From the NCBI GenBank assembly GCA_034437615.1, contig DAOTTW010000201.1:1-59622 (forward strand): a stretch of 59,622 nucleotides of DNA, given 5' to 3'. This DNA comes from DAOTTW01 sp034437615 (lineage in GTDB: Bacteria; Chloroflexota; Anaerolineae; Aggregatilineales; Phototrophicaceae). The notes beneath the pieces are model-generated. The model ran no database searches. It was not told where the DNA came from and saw nothing but the letters and a program-made list of their open reading frames with translations. Below are positions 31,062-39,483 of the stretch, piece after piece (within the stretch, counting starts at the first letter, position 1; each line of letters opens with the position of its first letter). The position numbers were made by a program, and so were the translations under genes.

Positions 31062-33095
31062 TTAGTCCACAAGTGGCAGGGCGTATAAGGTGCGATCCAT
31101 CGACCCAACCAAAATGAGCCGCTCGTTTTCTGCGATGAAGGGCGACGCGGTAATCGAATTTTCTGTCTGGAAGGACCAGCGCTCCTTGCCCGTTTGCGGG
31201 TTGATGCAATAGAGTTTGCCGTCGGTGCCGCCGAAGTAGATGTAGCCGTTGTGTAGGATAGCAGAGGAGACGATGGGCTTACCCGTTTCGAAGGTCCATT
31301 CTTCACGGCCTGTGTATGTATTGATGGCGTGGAGCTTGCCATCCGCAGCGCCGAAGTAAGCCTTTGTCTCGTCCAGCACCGGGCTGCCGACGATGGGCGC
31401 GTTGATACGGATGCGCCAATGGCTGAAGCCGCCTTCGGCGTCAATGGCGTAAAATGTCGAGTCGAAGCTGCCGAAGTAGCAAATACCATCCTCATCTACG
31501 ACAGGTGAAGACGTAACTTCCTTGCGCAAGCGATAGGTCCAGGCTTTTGAGCCGTTCAATTCCAGGCCGATAACCTCACCGCCTTGTGTGCCGAAGATGA
31601 TGCGGTTGTGCGTTACAAATGGCGTCGTGCGCACGGGTTTTTCGGCATCGAATTCCCACATATGGCGGCCATCGCCGGAAAGCAGCGCATATAGGTAGCC
31701 GTCATCGCTACCGAAGAAGACGTGCCCATGCGCGAGTTGGCCTGTGCTACGGATTTTGCCCTTTGTCCTGAACTTCCAGTTGACGCGCCCCATGCGGTAA
31801 TCGAGCGCGTAGTACACACCATCTTCGGAGCCGAATAGGATTGAACGTTGCGCCTCATCAATCACCGGGGCCGATGCCAGGCCGCCTTCTGTGGCGAATT
31901 TCCATAGGAACGAGCCATCCTCTAGCGAAATCGCGTAGATGTTGGTGTCGTATGACCCCAGGTAAACCGCGTTGCGATAGACGATGGGGCGTGAGCGGAT
32001 TTCATCCTCGGCTTTGAACGTCCACTTGGGGCGAATACCACCGAGATACTCGTCTGTCGGGTCTTCGATGAAGCCGGTACGCCCGACACGACGCGGCGGC
32101 GCTGGCACAGCGCCAGCGTTGTTTGGGCTAGGTTGCTGCTGCTGCGCGCCGTAATCGGCGTCCAGGCCCGTTGTCGCGATGCCCGGTGGCTGCTGTGGTG
32201 GTGGTGGTGGTGGCGCAGCGCTGTATTGACCGAACTTGATGCTTTCCAGGTCGGCTTTCATGTGTGCCATACTCTGGTAGCGTGCGTCTTTCTCGAACCC
32301 CAGCGCACGATCCAGCACCTCTTGCATGCCGTCCGGTGTTGCCGGGTTGATCTCTTGCAGGCGGCGCTCTGAGAAGCTGAATGGTGGTTCTAGGCGCGGG
32401 TCTTTGCGGGTGATGATGTGGTGTAGCGATGCGCCCAGGCCATAAATATCGCTAATGGGATTGGCTTCACCCCGGTATTGTTCTGGGGCAGAATAGCCCT
32501 CCGTACCGATGGTGGTCTGCTTCAGGCCGCTGACGAACACTTTCGCGATACCGAAGTCGATCAAGCGCACACGCCCGAGACTGTCGATCATGATGTTGGA
32601 TGGTTTCACATCACGGAAGATGATCGGCTCTGGCTTATAATTGTGCAGGTATTCCAGCACGTCGCATAGCTCAATGGCCCAATCCACGATTTTATCCATC
32701 GGCAGCGACTTCGTTTTGATGAGCAGGGCTTCCAGGTCGCTGCCGTTAATGTATTCCATCACGACGTAGGCGCGGTTATCGCGCTCGAAGAAGTCGTAAA
32801 TGCGTGGAATGGCGGGGTGGCTCAGTGTGGCCAGGATGTTGGCTTCACGCTGGAAGGATTTCAGGGATTGTTCGCGCAGTTCGGGGTCGTTGCCGCTGAC
32901 CTGCATTTCTTTGACGGCGACGAGGCGGCGTGCTTCTGGGAAGTTCAGGTCACGGCCCTGGTACACAGCGCCCTGGCCACCGCCGCCGAGTTGGGCGAGG
33001 ATACGATAGCGTGCTGCCAGCACCGTATTGGGTTGTAATGCGGCGGTAAATTGACCGCCTTCTTCTACTCCACCGAAGGGTTTTGTCTCTGGCAT
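31062..33095 (-). CDS. Ser/Thr protein kinase with C-terminal PQQ-type beta-propeller
   Basis: 677 residues from the ATG at 33095. The kinase domain is at ~30-290: YRILAQLGGGGQGAVYQG, VAVKEM (ATP Lys), IIFRDVKPSNIMI with Phe in place of the His of HRD, LIDFGIAKVF (DFG) and a later GTEGYSAPEQYRG. A Pro/Gln-rich linker follows (~295-360). Then about eight YFGS-x-D-G-x-x-YAI / W-x-F repeats form a PQQ/WD-like propeller. No membrane segment is seen, so it is probably cytoplasmic, the propeller acting as a ligand or protein sensor. A -10/-35 pair sits before it. Operon with the PP2C gene. Confidence 0.92.
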   Translation of the reverse strand: MPETKPFGGVEEGGQFTAALQPNTVLAARYRILAQLGGGGQGAVYQGRDLNFPEARRLVAVKEMQVSGNDPELREQSLKSFQREANILATLSHPAIPRIYDFFERDNRAYVVMEYINGSDLEALLIKTKSLPMDKIVDWAIELCDVLEYLHNYKPEPIIFRDVKPSNIMIDSLGRVRLIDFGIAKVFVSGLKQTTIGTEGYSAPEQYRGEANPISDIYGLGASLHHIITRKDPRLEPPFSFSERRLQEINPATPDGMQEVLDRALGFEKDARYQSMAHMKADLESIKFGQYSAAPPPPPPQQPPGIATTGLDADYGAQQQQPSPNNAGAVPAPPRRVGRTGFIEDPTDEYLGGIRPKWTFKAEDEIRSRPIVYRNAVYLGSYDTNIYAISLEDGSFLWKFATEGGLASAPVIDEAQRSILFGSEDGVYYALDYRMGRVNWKFRTKGKIRSTGQLAHGHVFFGSDDGYLYALLSGDGRHMWEFDAEKPVRTTPFVTHNRIIFGTQGGEVIGLELNGSKAWTYRLRKEVTSSPVVDEDGICYFGSFDSTFYAIDAEGGFSHWRIRINAPIVGSPVLDETKAYFGAADGKLHAINTYTGREEWTFETGKPIVSSAILHNGYIYFGGTDGKLYCINPQTGKERWSFQTENSITASPFIAENERLILVGSMDRTLYALPLVD

Positions 33096-33147
33096 AAGGT
33101 TGCACTCGAATACTAATTGCGTGATGATCTTGTCTGATGCTTGATTT

Positions 33148-33176
33148 ATTATATTGAACGCTTGAGAATACTGCAA
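33148..33176 (-). promoter_or_regulatory. Candidate promoter of the kinase-phosphatase operon
   Basis: On the minus strand TTGCAG, 17-base spacer, TATAAT (33153-33148). It would give a leader of about 45 bases before the kinase ATG. On the plus strand the same AT-rich stretch holds TTGATT-N17-GAGAAT, a weaker candidate for hemW. Confidence 0.6.
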
Positions 33177-33215
33177 TCAACCATTTCGGCCAGAGGCAAG
33201 TTCAGATTGGTATCG

Positions 33216-34397
33216 ATGCCCCCTACAAAGCCATTACAGCCACATTCGTTGTATTTGCACGTTCCTTTTTGTCGCAAAATCTGCACGTATTGCGCATTTA
33301 ACACCTACGCAGGTATGGACGATCAGATTGATGCATTCGTTCAGGCGCTGGCGGCTGAAGTGCGCAGTTTGCAGCGCGATCAGGCGTTACTGCCGATCAA
33401 AACGATCTTCTTTGGTGGCGGAACGCCGAGCATGTTATCGCCCGCGCACTATCGAGCCTTGTTTGATGCGATAAACACCAGCTTTGCGGTCATGCCCGAC
33501 GCTGAAATCACGTTAGAGGCGAACCCGAACGACCTCAGCCTGGACTATCTGCATGGTCTGCGTGCTGCCGGCTTCAATCGGCTTAGCATCGGGATGCAAT
33601 CGTCAAAGGCAGAGGAATTGGCGCTGTTTGAGCGTCAGCACGATATGCAGATGGTCGTGGATGCTGTGAAACACGCACGGGCGGCAGGTTTTGATGACAT
33701 CAGCCTGGATTTGATCTTCGGCAACCCGCATCAAACGCTAATGGACTGGGATCATACGTTAGCGCAGGCGTTGGCGCTGAACCCGCAGCACATTTCGCTG
33801 TACAACCTGGAACTGAAAGGCGGCACGCAGCTTACGCAGTGGGTTGATGCGGGGGTGCAGCCGCAACCAGACGATGATTTAGCCGCTGATATGTATGAAC
33901 TGGCGACGGAACGCCTTAACGCTGCTGGATTGCGGCAATATGAAATTAGCAACTGGGGCCTGCCGGGGTGTGAATCTCAGCATAACCTGCAATATTGGCG
34001 CAACCTGCCGTATTTAGGCTTAGGGCCGGGTGCGCACGGCTTTGCGGGCGGGTTGCGCTACACGGTGACGAGCTTCCCGGCGCGTTACATCGAAGCGATG
34101 CGGCAAAGCACAGCAGACAGCCTGGAATTTCCGCGCACGCCAGCCACCGCAAAAGCAATCCCTGTAGACCGCGAGACGGAGATGGCCGATACGATTATGA
34201 TGGGCCTGCGCATGACGCGGGAAGGCATTCAGCGTGCTGCATTCAGGCAGCGCTTCGGGCATGATCTGGTCATGATGCAGCCGGAAGCCATCGAAAAGCA
34301 CATCGGTTATGGCTTGTTGCATGTAGATGAGACGGTTGTGCGCCTGACGGACGAGGGCCGCTTCCTGAGCAACGCCGTCATCCGCGACCTGATTTAG
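33216..34397 (+). CDS. hemW: HemW-type radical SAM protein
   Basis: 393 residues from the ATG at 33216; an upstream frame to 33141 is leader. The radical SAM motif is CRKICTYCAF (C-x3-C-x2-C with Phe after the last Cys, typical of HemW). GGGTPSML and LTLEANPN-like ITLEANPNDL follow, and the C-terminal HemN-type domain ends with LTDEGRFLSNAVI. Former annotations call such proteins oxygen-independent coproporphyrinogen oxidase, but HemW delivers haem and lacks the HemN N-terminal extension; the first 15 residues here fit HemW. It overlaps nothing and ends 2 bases from a convergent gene. Confidence 0.9.
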   Translation: MPPTKPLQPHSLYLHVPFCRKICTYCAFNTYAGMDDQIDAFVQALAAEVRSLQRDQALLPIKTIFFGGGTPSMLSPAHYRALFDAINTSFAVMPDAEITLEANPNDLSLDYLHGLRAAGFNRLSIGMQSSKAEELALFERQHDMQMVVDAVKHARAAGFDDISLDLIFGNPHQTLMDWDHTLAQALALNPQHISLYNLELKGGTQLTQWVDAGVQPQPDDDLAADMYELATERLNAAGLRQYEISNWGLPGCESQHNLQYWRNLPYLGLGPGAHGFAGGLRYTVTSFPARYIEAMRQSTADSLEFPRTPATAKAIPVDRETEMADTIMMGLRMTREGIQRAAFRQRFGHDLVMMQPEAIEKHIGYGLLHVDETVVRLTDEGRFLSNAVIRDLI

Positions 34398-34399
34398 AT

Positions 34400-35413
34400 T
34401 TAATAGAGCCGCTCGAAGAGGGCGTCTACGAACTTGCGCAAGCTGTCGGCGGCGTCCCCCTGTGGATTGGCGGCATCCAGGGCCTTCATCGCCTTGTTGT
34501 AGTAGGTCAGTTCTTGTTCGCGGCTGTATTCCTGCGCGTTGAGTTCATCCAGCAGCATGACGGCCTCGCGCACATCTGCATTATTGAATGCTTCGCGCTG
34601 ATACAGGGCTTTCAGTTCTTCGCTGCGGTCCAGGCCAAAGAGCACAGGTAAGGACTTCTTGCGAGAGACAATATCGGTGGCCGCTGATTTGCCGATAACC
34701 TGTGGATCGCCCCAGATACCGAGGATGTCGTCGCGTATCTGAAAGGCAATGCCGATGTGCAGCCCGAAATCGTGATAGTGTTGGGCGCTTGTGGGTGTTG
34801 CATTGGCGATCAACGCGCCGATTTGCGCACAGGCTGCCAACAACGCCGCTGTTTTACCTCTGAGCATCGAAATGTAGTCATCAACCTTGACCGTATCGAG
34901 CTTTTCAAAGCGCATATCGAGGTGCTGGCCGCGTGTGAGTTCGAGGTTGGTGCTGTTGAAGATTTGCCAGATGCGCAAGGCTAGCGTGGGGTCTACGTTA
35001 TCAGCAATCTCGTATAATGCTGCATACGCCAGCGTGAACATGGCATCCCCGGCGTTGATGGCGTTGGCTTTGCCCCAGACTTGCCAGACGGTCGGGCGGT
35101 TGTGGCGCGTTGCGCTGTTATCTTGAATATCATCGTGGACCAACGAGAAGTTATGCAGCAATTCCACAGCGGCGGCGGCAGGTAGGGCCTTACGATAATC
35201 TCCACCGGCGGCTTCGTTGCACAGTAGTAGCACAGTCGGGCGTAGGCGCTTGCCTGTCGGTGTGTTATGTGGTTTGCCTTGCTCATCAACCCAGCCGAGC
35301 GCATAGCGCATCATCAAGCCGAATTCAGCTTCATCGTTTAAGCGCTGTTCTAGCACGCGCTGGATTGCTGCTTCAATATCTGTGAGATAGCGCTTGACGA
35401 ATTGTGCGAGCAA
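34400..35413 (-). CDS. Polyprenyl diphosphate synthase
   Basis: 337 residues, starting at TTG with AAAGGA 8 bases upstream. First Asp-rich motif LVHDDIQDNS, with the usual RPTVW next to it; second IRDDILGIWGD, where the last Asp of D-D-x-x-D is Gly, as in many bacterial short-chain synthases. It condenses isopentenyl diphosphate with allylic primers (geranyl to geranylgeranyl length); chain length is not predictable here. It lies 53 bases downstream of the IPP isomerase gene on the same strand, forming an isoprenoid unit. Its stop is 2 bases from the convergent hemW stop. Confidence 0.92.
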   Translation of the reverse strand: MLAQFVKRYLTDIEAAIQRVLEQRLNDEAEFGLMMRYALGWVDEQGKPHNTPTGKRLRPTVLLLCNEAAGGDYRKALPAAAAVELLHNFSLVHDDIQDNSATRHNRPTVWQVWGKANAINAGDAMFTLAYAALYEIADNVDPTLALRIWQIFNSTNLELTRGQHLDMRFEKLDTVKVDDYISMLRGKTAALLAACAQIGALIANATPTSAQHYHDFGLHIGIAFQIRDDILGIWGDPQVIGKSAATDIVSRKKSLPVLFGLDRSEELKALYQREAFNNADVREAVMLLDELNAQEYSREQELTYYNKAMKALDAANPQGDAADSLRKFVDALFERLY

Positions 35414-35466
35414 GGGCTGTTTCCTTTGATGTGCTCAGATAAGGCTTTTACGGGTATACGCTGTAA

Positions 35467-36510
35467 TTAACCGACGTGGTGCAGGGTTGTCTTGCCCAGC
35501 GCGTCAATATCACGAACGCCGCTGCATAGCATGGCAATGCGCAATTGCGCGGTCAGTATGTCAATCAGGTCGTTAGCCGCTTCGGTGGATTCATGCGCCG
35601 CCTTCAAGAAGGGGCCAGCCATACCACCGAGCCGAGCACCGAGCGCGATGCATTTGGCGATGTCGATGCCATCACGCAGGCCACCGCTAGCGAAAACCGT
35701 TAATTCGGGGGCTGCGTTGCGCACGTAGCGGATGGTCTCGGCGGTGGGGATGCCCCAATCGGCAAAGGCACGGGCAACACGGGCATGGAAGGCTGTGGGT
35801 GCGCGGTGATATTCGACTTCGCTCCAGGAAGTGCCGCCGGAGCCTGCTACATCAATGGCGGTGATGCCTGCGTTGGCCAGGTTGCGTGCGTCACGCTCCG
35901 AAAAGCCCCAACCGACTTCTTTTGCAATTACGGGCACATCCACTTGCTTGACGATCTCTTCGACGCGCTTCAGCAAGCCAGCGAAATTGATGTCGCCTTC
36001 AGGCTGCACGGCCTCTTGCAGCACGTTGAAATGCAAAATCAGCGCATCGGCTTCAACCATATCAATCGCACGGCGGCAATGATCCGCCCCGTAGCCGTAA
36101 TTGAGTTGCACTGCGCCGATATTGGCGAACAGCAGAATATCCGGCGCGAATTCACGCACGTGGTACGTCGCCGCCAGGATGTCATCTTCCAGCGCGGCAC
36201 GCTGTGAACCGAGGCCCATCGCGATGTTGTTGGCTTGTGCGGCTTCTGCAAGGCGCGAATTCAGGTTTTGGGCCATTGCTGCGCCGCCCGTCATGGATGA
36301 AATCAGAATCGGGGCGCTCAGCGTCTTACCGAAAATGGTCACAGACGTGTCAACCTCGTCAAGGTCGAGTTCTGGCAAGGCGCTATGCATAAAGCGATAA
36401 TTCTCTAGCCCAGTGGTCAAGCGTGGGAAATCCACGTTTTCATCAAGGTTGATACGAATATGATCTGCTTTGCGGCTTTCGGTGCTGGGCTGTTGCGTGA
36501 CTTCGGGCAT
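35467..36510 (-). CDS. fni: Type 2 isopentenyl-diphosphate delta-isomerase
   Basis: 347 residues. FMN-dependent TIM-barrel enzyme that interconverts isopentenyl and dimethylallyl diphosphate. Motifs: SRKADHIRI at the start, PILISSMTGGA, AMGLGSQRAAL, LHFNVLQEAVQPEGD and VIAKEVGWGFS, then AIDVAGSGGTSWSEVE and FASGGLRDGIDIAKCIALGA. AAAGGA precedes the ATG. It is followed by the polyprenyl synthase; together they supply prenyl donors. Unrelated in sequence to the type 1 (Nudix) isomerase. Confidence 0.94.
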   Translation of the reverse strand: MPEVTQQPSTESRKADHIRINLDENVDFPRLTTGLENYRFMHSALPELDLDEVDTSVTIFGKTLSAPILISSMTGGAAMAQNLNSRLAEAAQANNIAMGLGSQRAALEDDILAATYHVREFAPDILLFANIGAVQLNYGYGADHCRRAIDMVEADALILHFNVLQEAVQPEGDINFAGLLKRVEEIVKQVDVPVIAKEVGWGFSERDARNLANAGITAIDVAGSGGTSWSEVEYHRAPTAFHARVARAFADWGIPTAETIRYVRNAAPELTVFASGGLRDGIDIAKCIALGARLGGMAGPFLKAAHESTEAANDLIDILTAQLRIAMLCSGVRDIDALGKTTLHHVG

Positions 36511-36600
36511 CGAGTGGTGTTCCTTTTTCAGAAGCGGCCTAAACCGTGAATTATCAAATAGGCATGTATCGTACAGGCCAACGATAGGTGTGTCAATAAT

Positions 36601-36653
36601 GGCTCAAAGAGCCACATCGCAGCACTAGCGCAGGACAAAAGAATGAATATAAT
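36601..36653 (+). promoter_or_regulatory. acpP promoter region: palindrome and -10 element
   Basis: A GGCTC-AAA-GAGCC inverted repeat (36601-36613) precedes a perfect TATAAT at 36648-36653; the -35 element is not convincing. It lies 59 bases before the acpP start. The other bases between 36511 and 36711 show nothing further. Confidence 0.4.
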
Positions 36654-36711
36654 GTGTGCCTGCTTAGCTGACTGGCGTACTACAACCCGTGTTGAGGAGG
36701 GCTAAAAACCT

Positions 36712-36951
36712 ATGGCTACAGTCGAAGAACGTGTCCAGAATATTGTATCGGATGTGCTGGGTGTAGAAGGGGAGCGTGTCATCTCTGGTGCACGCTTCCG
36801 TGAAGACCTGGAAGCCGATTCGCTGGATCTGGTGGAATTAATTATGCAGTTCGAGGAAGAATTCGGCGGCGAAATCAGCGATGAGGACGCCCAGAAAATC
36901 GAAACTGTTGGTCAGGCCGTCACGTACATTCAGACCCACATGGAAGTGTAA
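36712..36951 (+). CDS. acpP: Acyl carrier protein
   Basis: 79 residues, acidic four-helix protein that carries fatty-acyl chains on phosphopantetheine. The attachment serine is in DLEADSLDLVELIMQFEEEF (DSL motif). GAGGAGGG upstream of the ATG is a near-perfect ribosome site. It stands alone, not within a fab cluster, between the isoprenoid genes and a ChlI-type gene. A clear terminator follows. Confidence 0.96.
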   Translation: MATVEERVQNIVSDVLGVEGERVISGARFREDLEADSLDLVELIMQFEEEFGGEISDEDAQKIETVGQAVTYIQTHMEV

Positions 36952-36966
36952 CATCGCAATAACATG

Positions 36967-36991
36967 AGGTAGCTCGACGGGCTACCTTTTT
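36967..36991 (+). terminator. Intrinsic terminator of acpP
   Basis: AGGTAGC / GCTACCT stem, 7-base loop, then TTTTT. It lies 15 bases after the acpP stop, at a convergent junction. Confidence 0.9.
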
Positions 36992-37021
36992 GCTTACGCT
37001 ACAGAGCTAAGCGTGCTCTCG

Positions 37022-37666
37022 CTAGCTTGTTCGTTGATTGGCGTGCATAGCGGCCTTGCGCATGACTTGTTGCCATGCTTGCAGTAGCGCCCACGCCCCC
37101 AACACGACGTAAACCACAAGCATCAACCCGCTACCAAGCCCGCGTTCGGCAGGCAAGCTAAAGCCCTGCATCAGATCAATACTACGTCCTACAGCAAAAA
37201 ACACGCTGGCGATGGCCACGACACATAGAAAGCCGATCAAAGGCTCGCGGATTTTTGATAGCCAACCAAGCAAAGCAATACCAGCCACGATCAGGCTAGT
37301 AGCTGCTAAGAGGGCCTGCTGCTGATAGTTACCGTCACCGGGCTGTGTGACGAATTCCAGCGGCGGCAACTGCGCGACCCCCAATAACAGCACCCCGATT
37401 GCATGTAGCCACCAGATGAGCGTGAAGCGGCGCGGCGCATTGAGCGCCAGTATGACCGTGATGACGAGAAGCTGACCCCGCAGGGCGAAACTGGGCAAAT
37501 AGGGCAGGTCTGCGCTGCGGACAGCCGGATGCAGCGTGGTCCATTCGGCCAGATCATAGGCGTTGACGGTTAACCCGGCACCGGGGTTATGCACCCAGGG
37601 CAGAACGTAGGCAATCAGGGCCAATGCACAGGCCAGACTGATGTATATGCGATGACGAGGCGACAT
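37022..37666 (-). CDS. Integral membrane protein of unknown function
   Basis: 214 residues with about six membrane segments (first ~7-25, last ~175-200) and a short positively charged C terminus. No family recognised. The TAATG overlap with the stop of the ChlI-type gene shows translational coupling. So the ATPase and this membrane protein are made together, suggesting the ATPase acts at or on the membrane. Confidence 0.75.
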   Translation of the reverse strand: MSPRHRIYISLACALALIAYVLPWVHNPGAGLTVNAYDLAEWTTLHPAVRSADLPYLPSFALRGQLLVITVILALNAPRRFTLIWWLHAIGVLLLGVAQLPPLEFVTQPGDGNYQQQALLAATSLIVAGIALLGWLSKIREPLIGFLCVVAIASVFFAVGRSIDLMQGFSLPAERGLGSGLMLVVYVVLGAWALLQAWQQVMRKAAMHANQRTS

Positions 37667-38865
37667 TAATCACGGGCCGTTTCTGTCTGTGTGCTGTGTA
37701 CGCTGGCGGGTGTTTCATCCAGCGCCTTGAGAATTTCGGCGTCTTCCTGCTGCTGATTATGGAAGAAATTCACCATGAATTCACTGCGGCGCTGGCGCAG
37801 GGCCATCGGTGCGACCATGCGAATATCCTCAGCCGTTACTTTGATGCGGTTATCTGCGGCGGCATAGGCGCGTCCGGCTTCAAACAGCGCGTATTCGGCG
37901 CGGTGCGAGTCGATTTGCAGTTGCCGCACGGCGTTCAAGCCTGCGTCGATGGCTGCTTCGGTGAGGTCGGTCATCAGCAGCATCTCGCGCGCAATGGCGA
38001 TGTCGTCAATTGCCTGGCTGGTCTCTACCTCCCATTCGCGGATGAATTTTGTGGGGTTCACGCGAAAGGCCCGTGCCCGTCGGTAGATTTCGATGCGATC
38101 TTCGCGTTCCATCAGGCCGCGCACGTTTACGCGCAGCCCGAAGCGGTCCATGATCTGGGGTCTCAGGCGGCCCTCTTCGGGGTTCATGGAGCCGATGAGC
38201 ACAAAACGTGAGCGATACGTGCCTGCGACGGCACCGCGCCGCACCGTATAGCTGCCCTGCGCGGCTGCATCCAAGATCAGGTCAACAATCTGATCTTCCA
38301 GCAAATTCACCTCATCAATATAGAGCAGGTTGTTATCCGCACGCGATAAAATACCACGTTCGACGCGAAGCACGTTGCGGTGAATGGCGCTGCGCTCGTT
38401 GATGCCACCGACGACATCCTCCACACGGGCGCTGAGGGGCAGTTCAACCAAACGTACAGGCTCATAATGCGAAATATCTTCGCCGCGCTGATATTTCTCC
38501 CAGCAATCCGGGTACAAGTATTTGGCCTGTTCGTCTTCGAGGTTTTCGAGGTCATCCGGCAAGACGCCTTCTTCGCAATCGCTGACCTCGGCGTGTGGCA
38601 AGACACCTGTCAGGCTGCGCACAGCAGTCGTTTTGCCCGTGCCGCGTGGCCCGATGAGCAAGACGCCGCCGACAGACGGATTGATGACGGTCAGCAGCAG
38701 GGCAGTTCGCATTTCGATCTGACCGACGATGGCCAAAAACGGAAATGGGCGATGTTCAGCCAGCCCTAAATCCGGCTCTGGAATTTCTGTGATGCGTCGG
38801 TAGCTGTACTGGTCCAGCAGACGCAGCAGATGCGAGGATGACTGGTCGATGGGTGAAGCGCTCAT
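37666..38865 (-). CDS. ChlI/BchI-like AAA+ ATPase
   Basis: 399 residues. RPFPFLAIVGQIEMRTALLL, Walker A GGVLLIGPRGTGKTTAVRSL, LYIDEVNLLEDQIVDLILDAA for Walker B and the flanking helix, and RSRFVLIGSMNPEEG for sensor 1. The I-subunit insertion CEEGVLPDDLENLEDE is present. This is the magnesium-chelatase I-subunit type, but no D or H subunit gene lies here, and I-subunit-like proteins also occur in non-photosynthetic bacteria. It should not be taken as proof of chlorophyll synthesis. It overlaps the membrane protein by TAATG. Confidence 0.85.
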   Translation of the reverse strand: MSASPIDQSSSHLLRLLDQYSYRRITEIPEPDLGLAEHRPFPFLAIVGQIEMRTALLLTVINPSVGGVLLIGPRGTGKTTAVRSLTGVLPHAEVSDCEEGVLPDDLENLEDEQAKYLYPDCWEKYQRGEDISHYEPVRLVELPLSARVEDVVGGINERSAIHRNVLRVERGILSRADNNLLYIDEVNLLEDQIVDLILDAAAQGSYTVRRGAVAGTYRSRFVLIGSMNPEEGRLRPQIMDRFGLRVNVRGLMEREDRIEIYRRARAFRVNPTKFIREWEVETSQAIDDIAIAREMLLMTDLTEAAIDAGLNAVRQLQIDSHRAEYALFEAGRAYAAADNRIKVTAEDIRMVAPMALRQRRSEFMVNFFHNQQQEDAEILKALDETPASVHSTQTETARD

Positions 38866-38918
38866 GGGTGCGTGATCCGTTTACTCTGGTCGTGTGACGA
38901 CTGTGTTATGTGCCCGGT

Positions 38919-39422
38919 TTAACCGTGCTGGTCTTGTTTCATCTGGCGCTCTTGCTGGCGCTGCTGCTTACGGAATGCTTGCCGTTCTTCGGCGGCTTTG
39001 GCGCGGGCGTGCTGCTCTGGCGTCTCTAGTAGCAGGGGTGGCACGCTCTTGGGCTTGCCGTTTTCATCTAATGCGACATAGACCAGATAAGCCTGGTTGC
39101 TCATGCTGCGCTGGCCGGTCATGGGGTCTTCTTTGATGACTTCGACGCGGACTTCCATTGAGGAGCGCCCAACGTAAGTCAGTTCTGCGTTGAACATGAC
39201 GAAATTGCCCACGTAGATGGGTTCCATGAAGGTCATCGAATCCAGCGCGACGGTGACGGCGGGGCCTTGTGCGTGCCGCATGGCCACGAGTCCGCCTGCT
39301 TCATCGACGTTTTTCATGATGATGCCTCCATGCACATTGCCGTAGCCGTTCGCGTCTTGCGGCCCCATCATCATGCTGAGTGTCACCCGTGATTCGTCTA
39401 TGGGCTTGGGTTTTAATGTCAT
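38919..39422 (-). CDS. Acyl-CoA thioesterase, hot-dog fold
   Basis: 167 residues. Hot-dog thioesterase of the YciA/BACH type: DANGYGNVHGGIIMKNVDEA (catalytic Asp/Asn position), VTVALDSMTFMEPIYVGN and VEVRVEVIKED-like strand. The C terminus is a Gln/Arg/Lys-rich charged helix (RQAFRKQQRQQERQMKQDQ), longer than usual. It hydrolyses acyl-CoA; chain preference unknown. GAGAGG precedes the ATG. Confidence 0.9.
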   Translation of the reverse strand: MTLKPKPIDESRVTLSMMMGPQDANGYGNVHGGIIMKNVDEAGGLVAMRHAQGPAVTVALDSMTFMEPIYVGNFVMFNAELTYVGRSSMEVRVEVIKEDPMTGQRSMSNQAYLVYVALDENGKPKSVPPLLLETPEQHARAKAAEERQAFRKQQRQQERQMKQDQHG

Positions 39423-39483
39423 CTAATTCAACCTCTCGGTGTGCGGGCTGTCTCTTCGCTTGATTATAGCAACAAGTGCCGTA

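Noticed and set aside
33141..34397. Coproporphyrinogen III oxidase HemN
   Set aside because: The Cys motif C-x3-C-x2-C-A-F, short N terminus and length fit HemW better.
37666..38865. Evidence for phototrophy from the ChlI-like gene
   Set aside because: I-subunit-like ATPases occur in non-phototrophs, and no other pigment gene is in the window.
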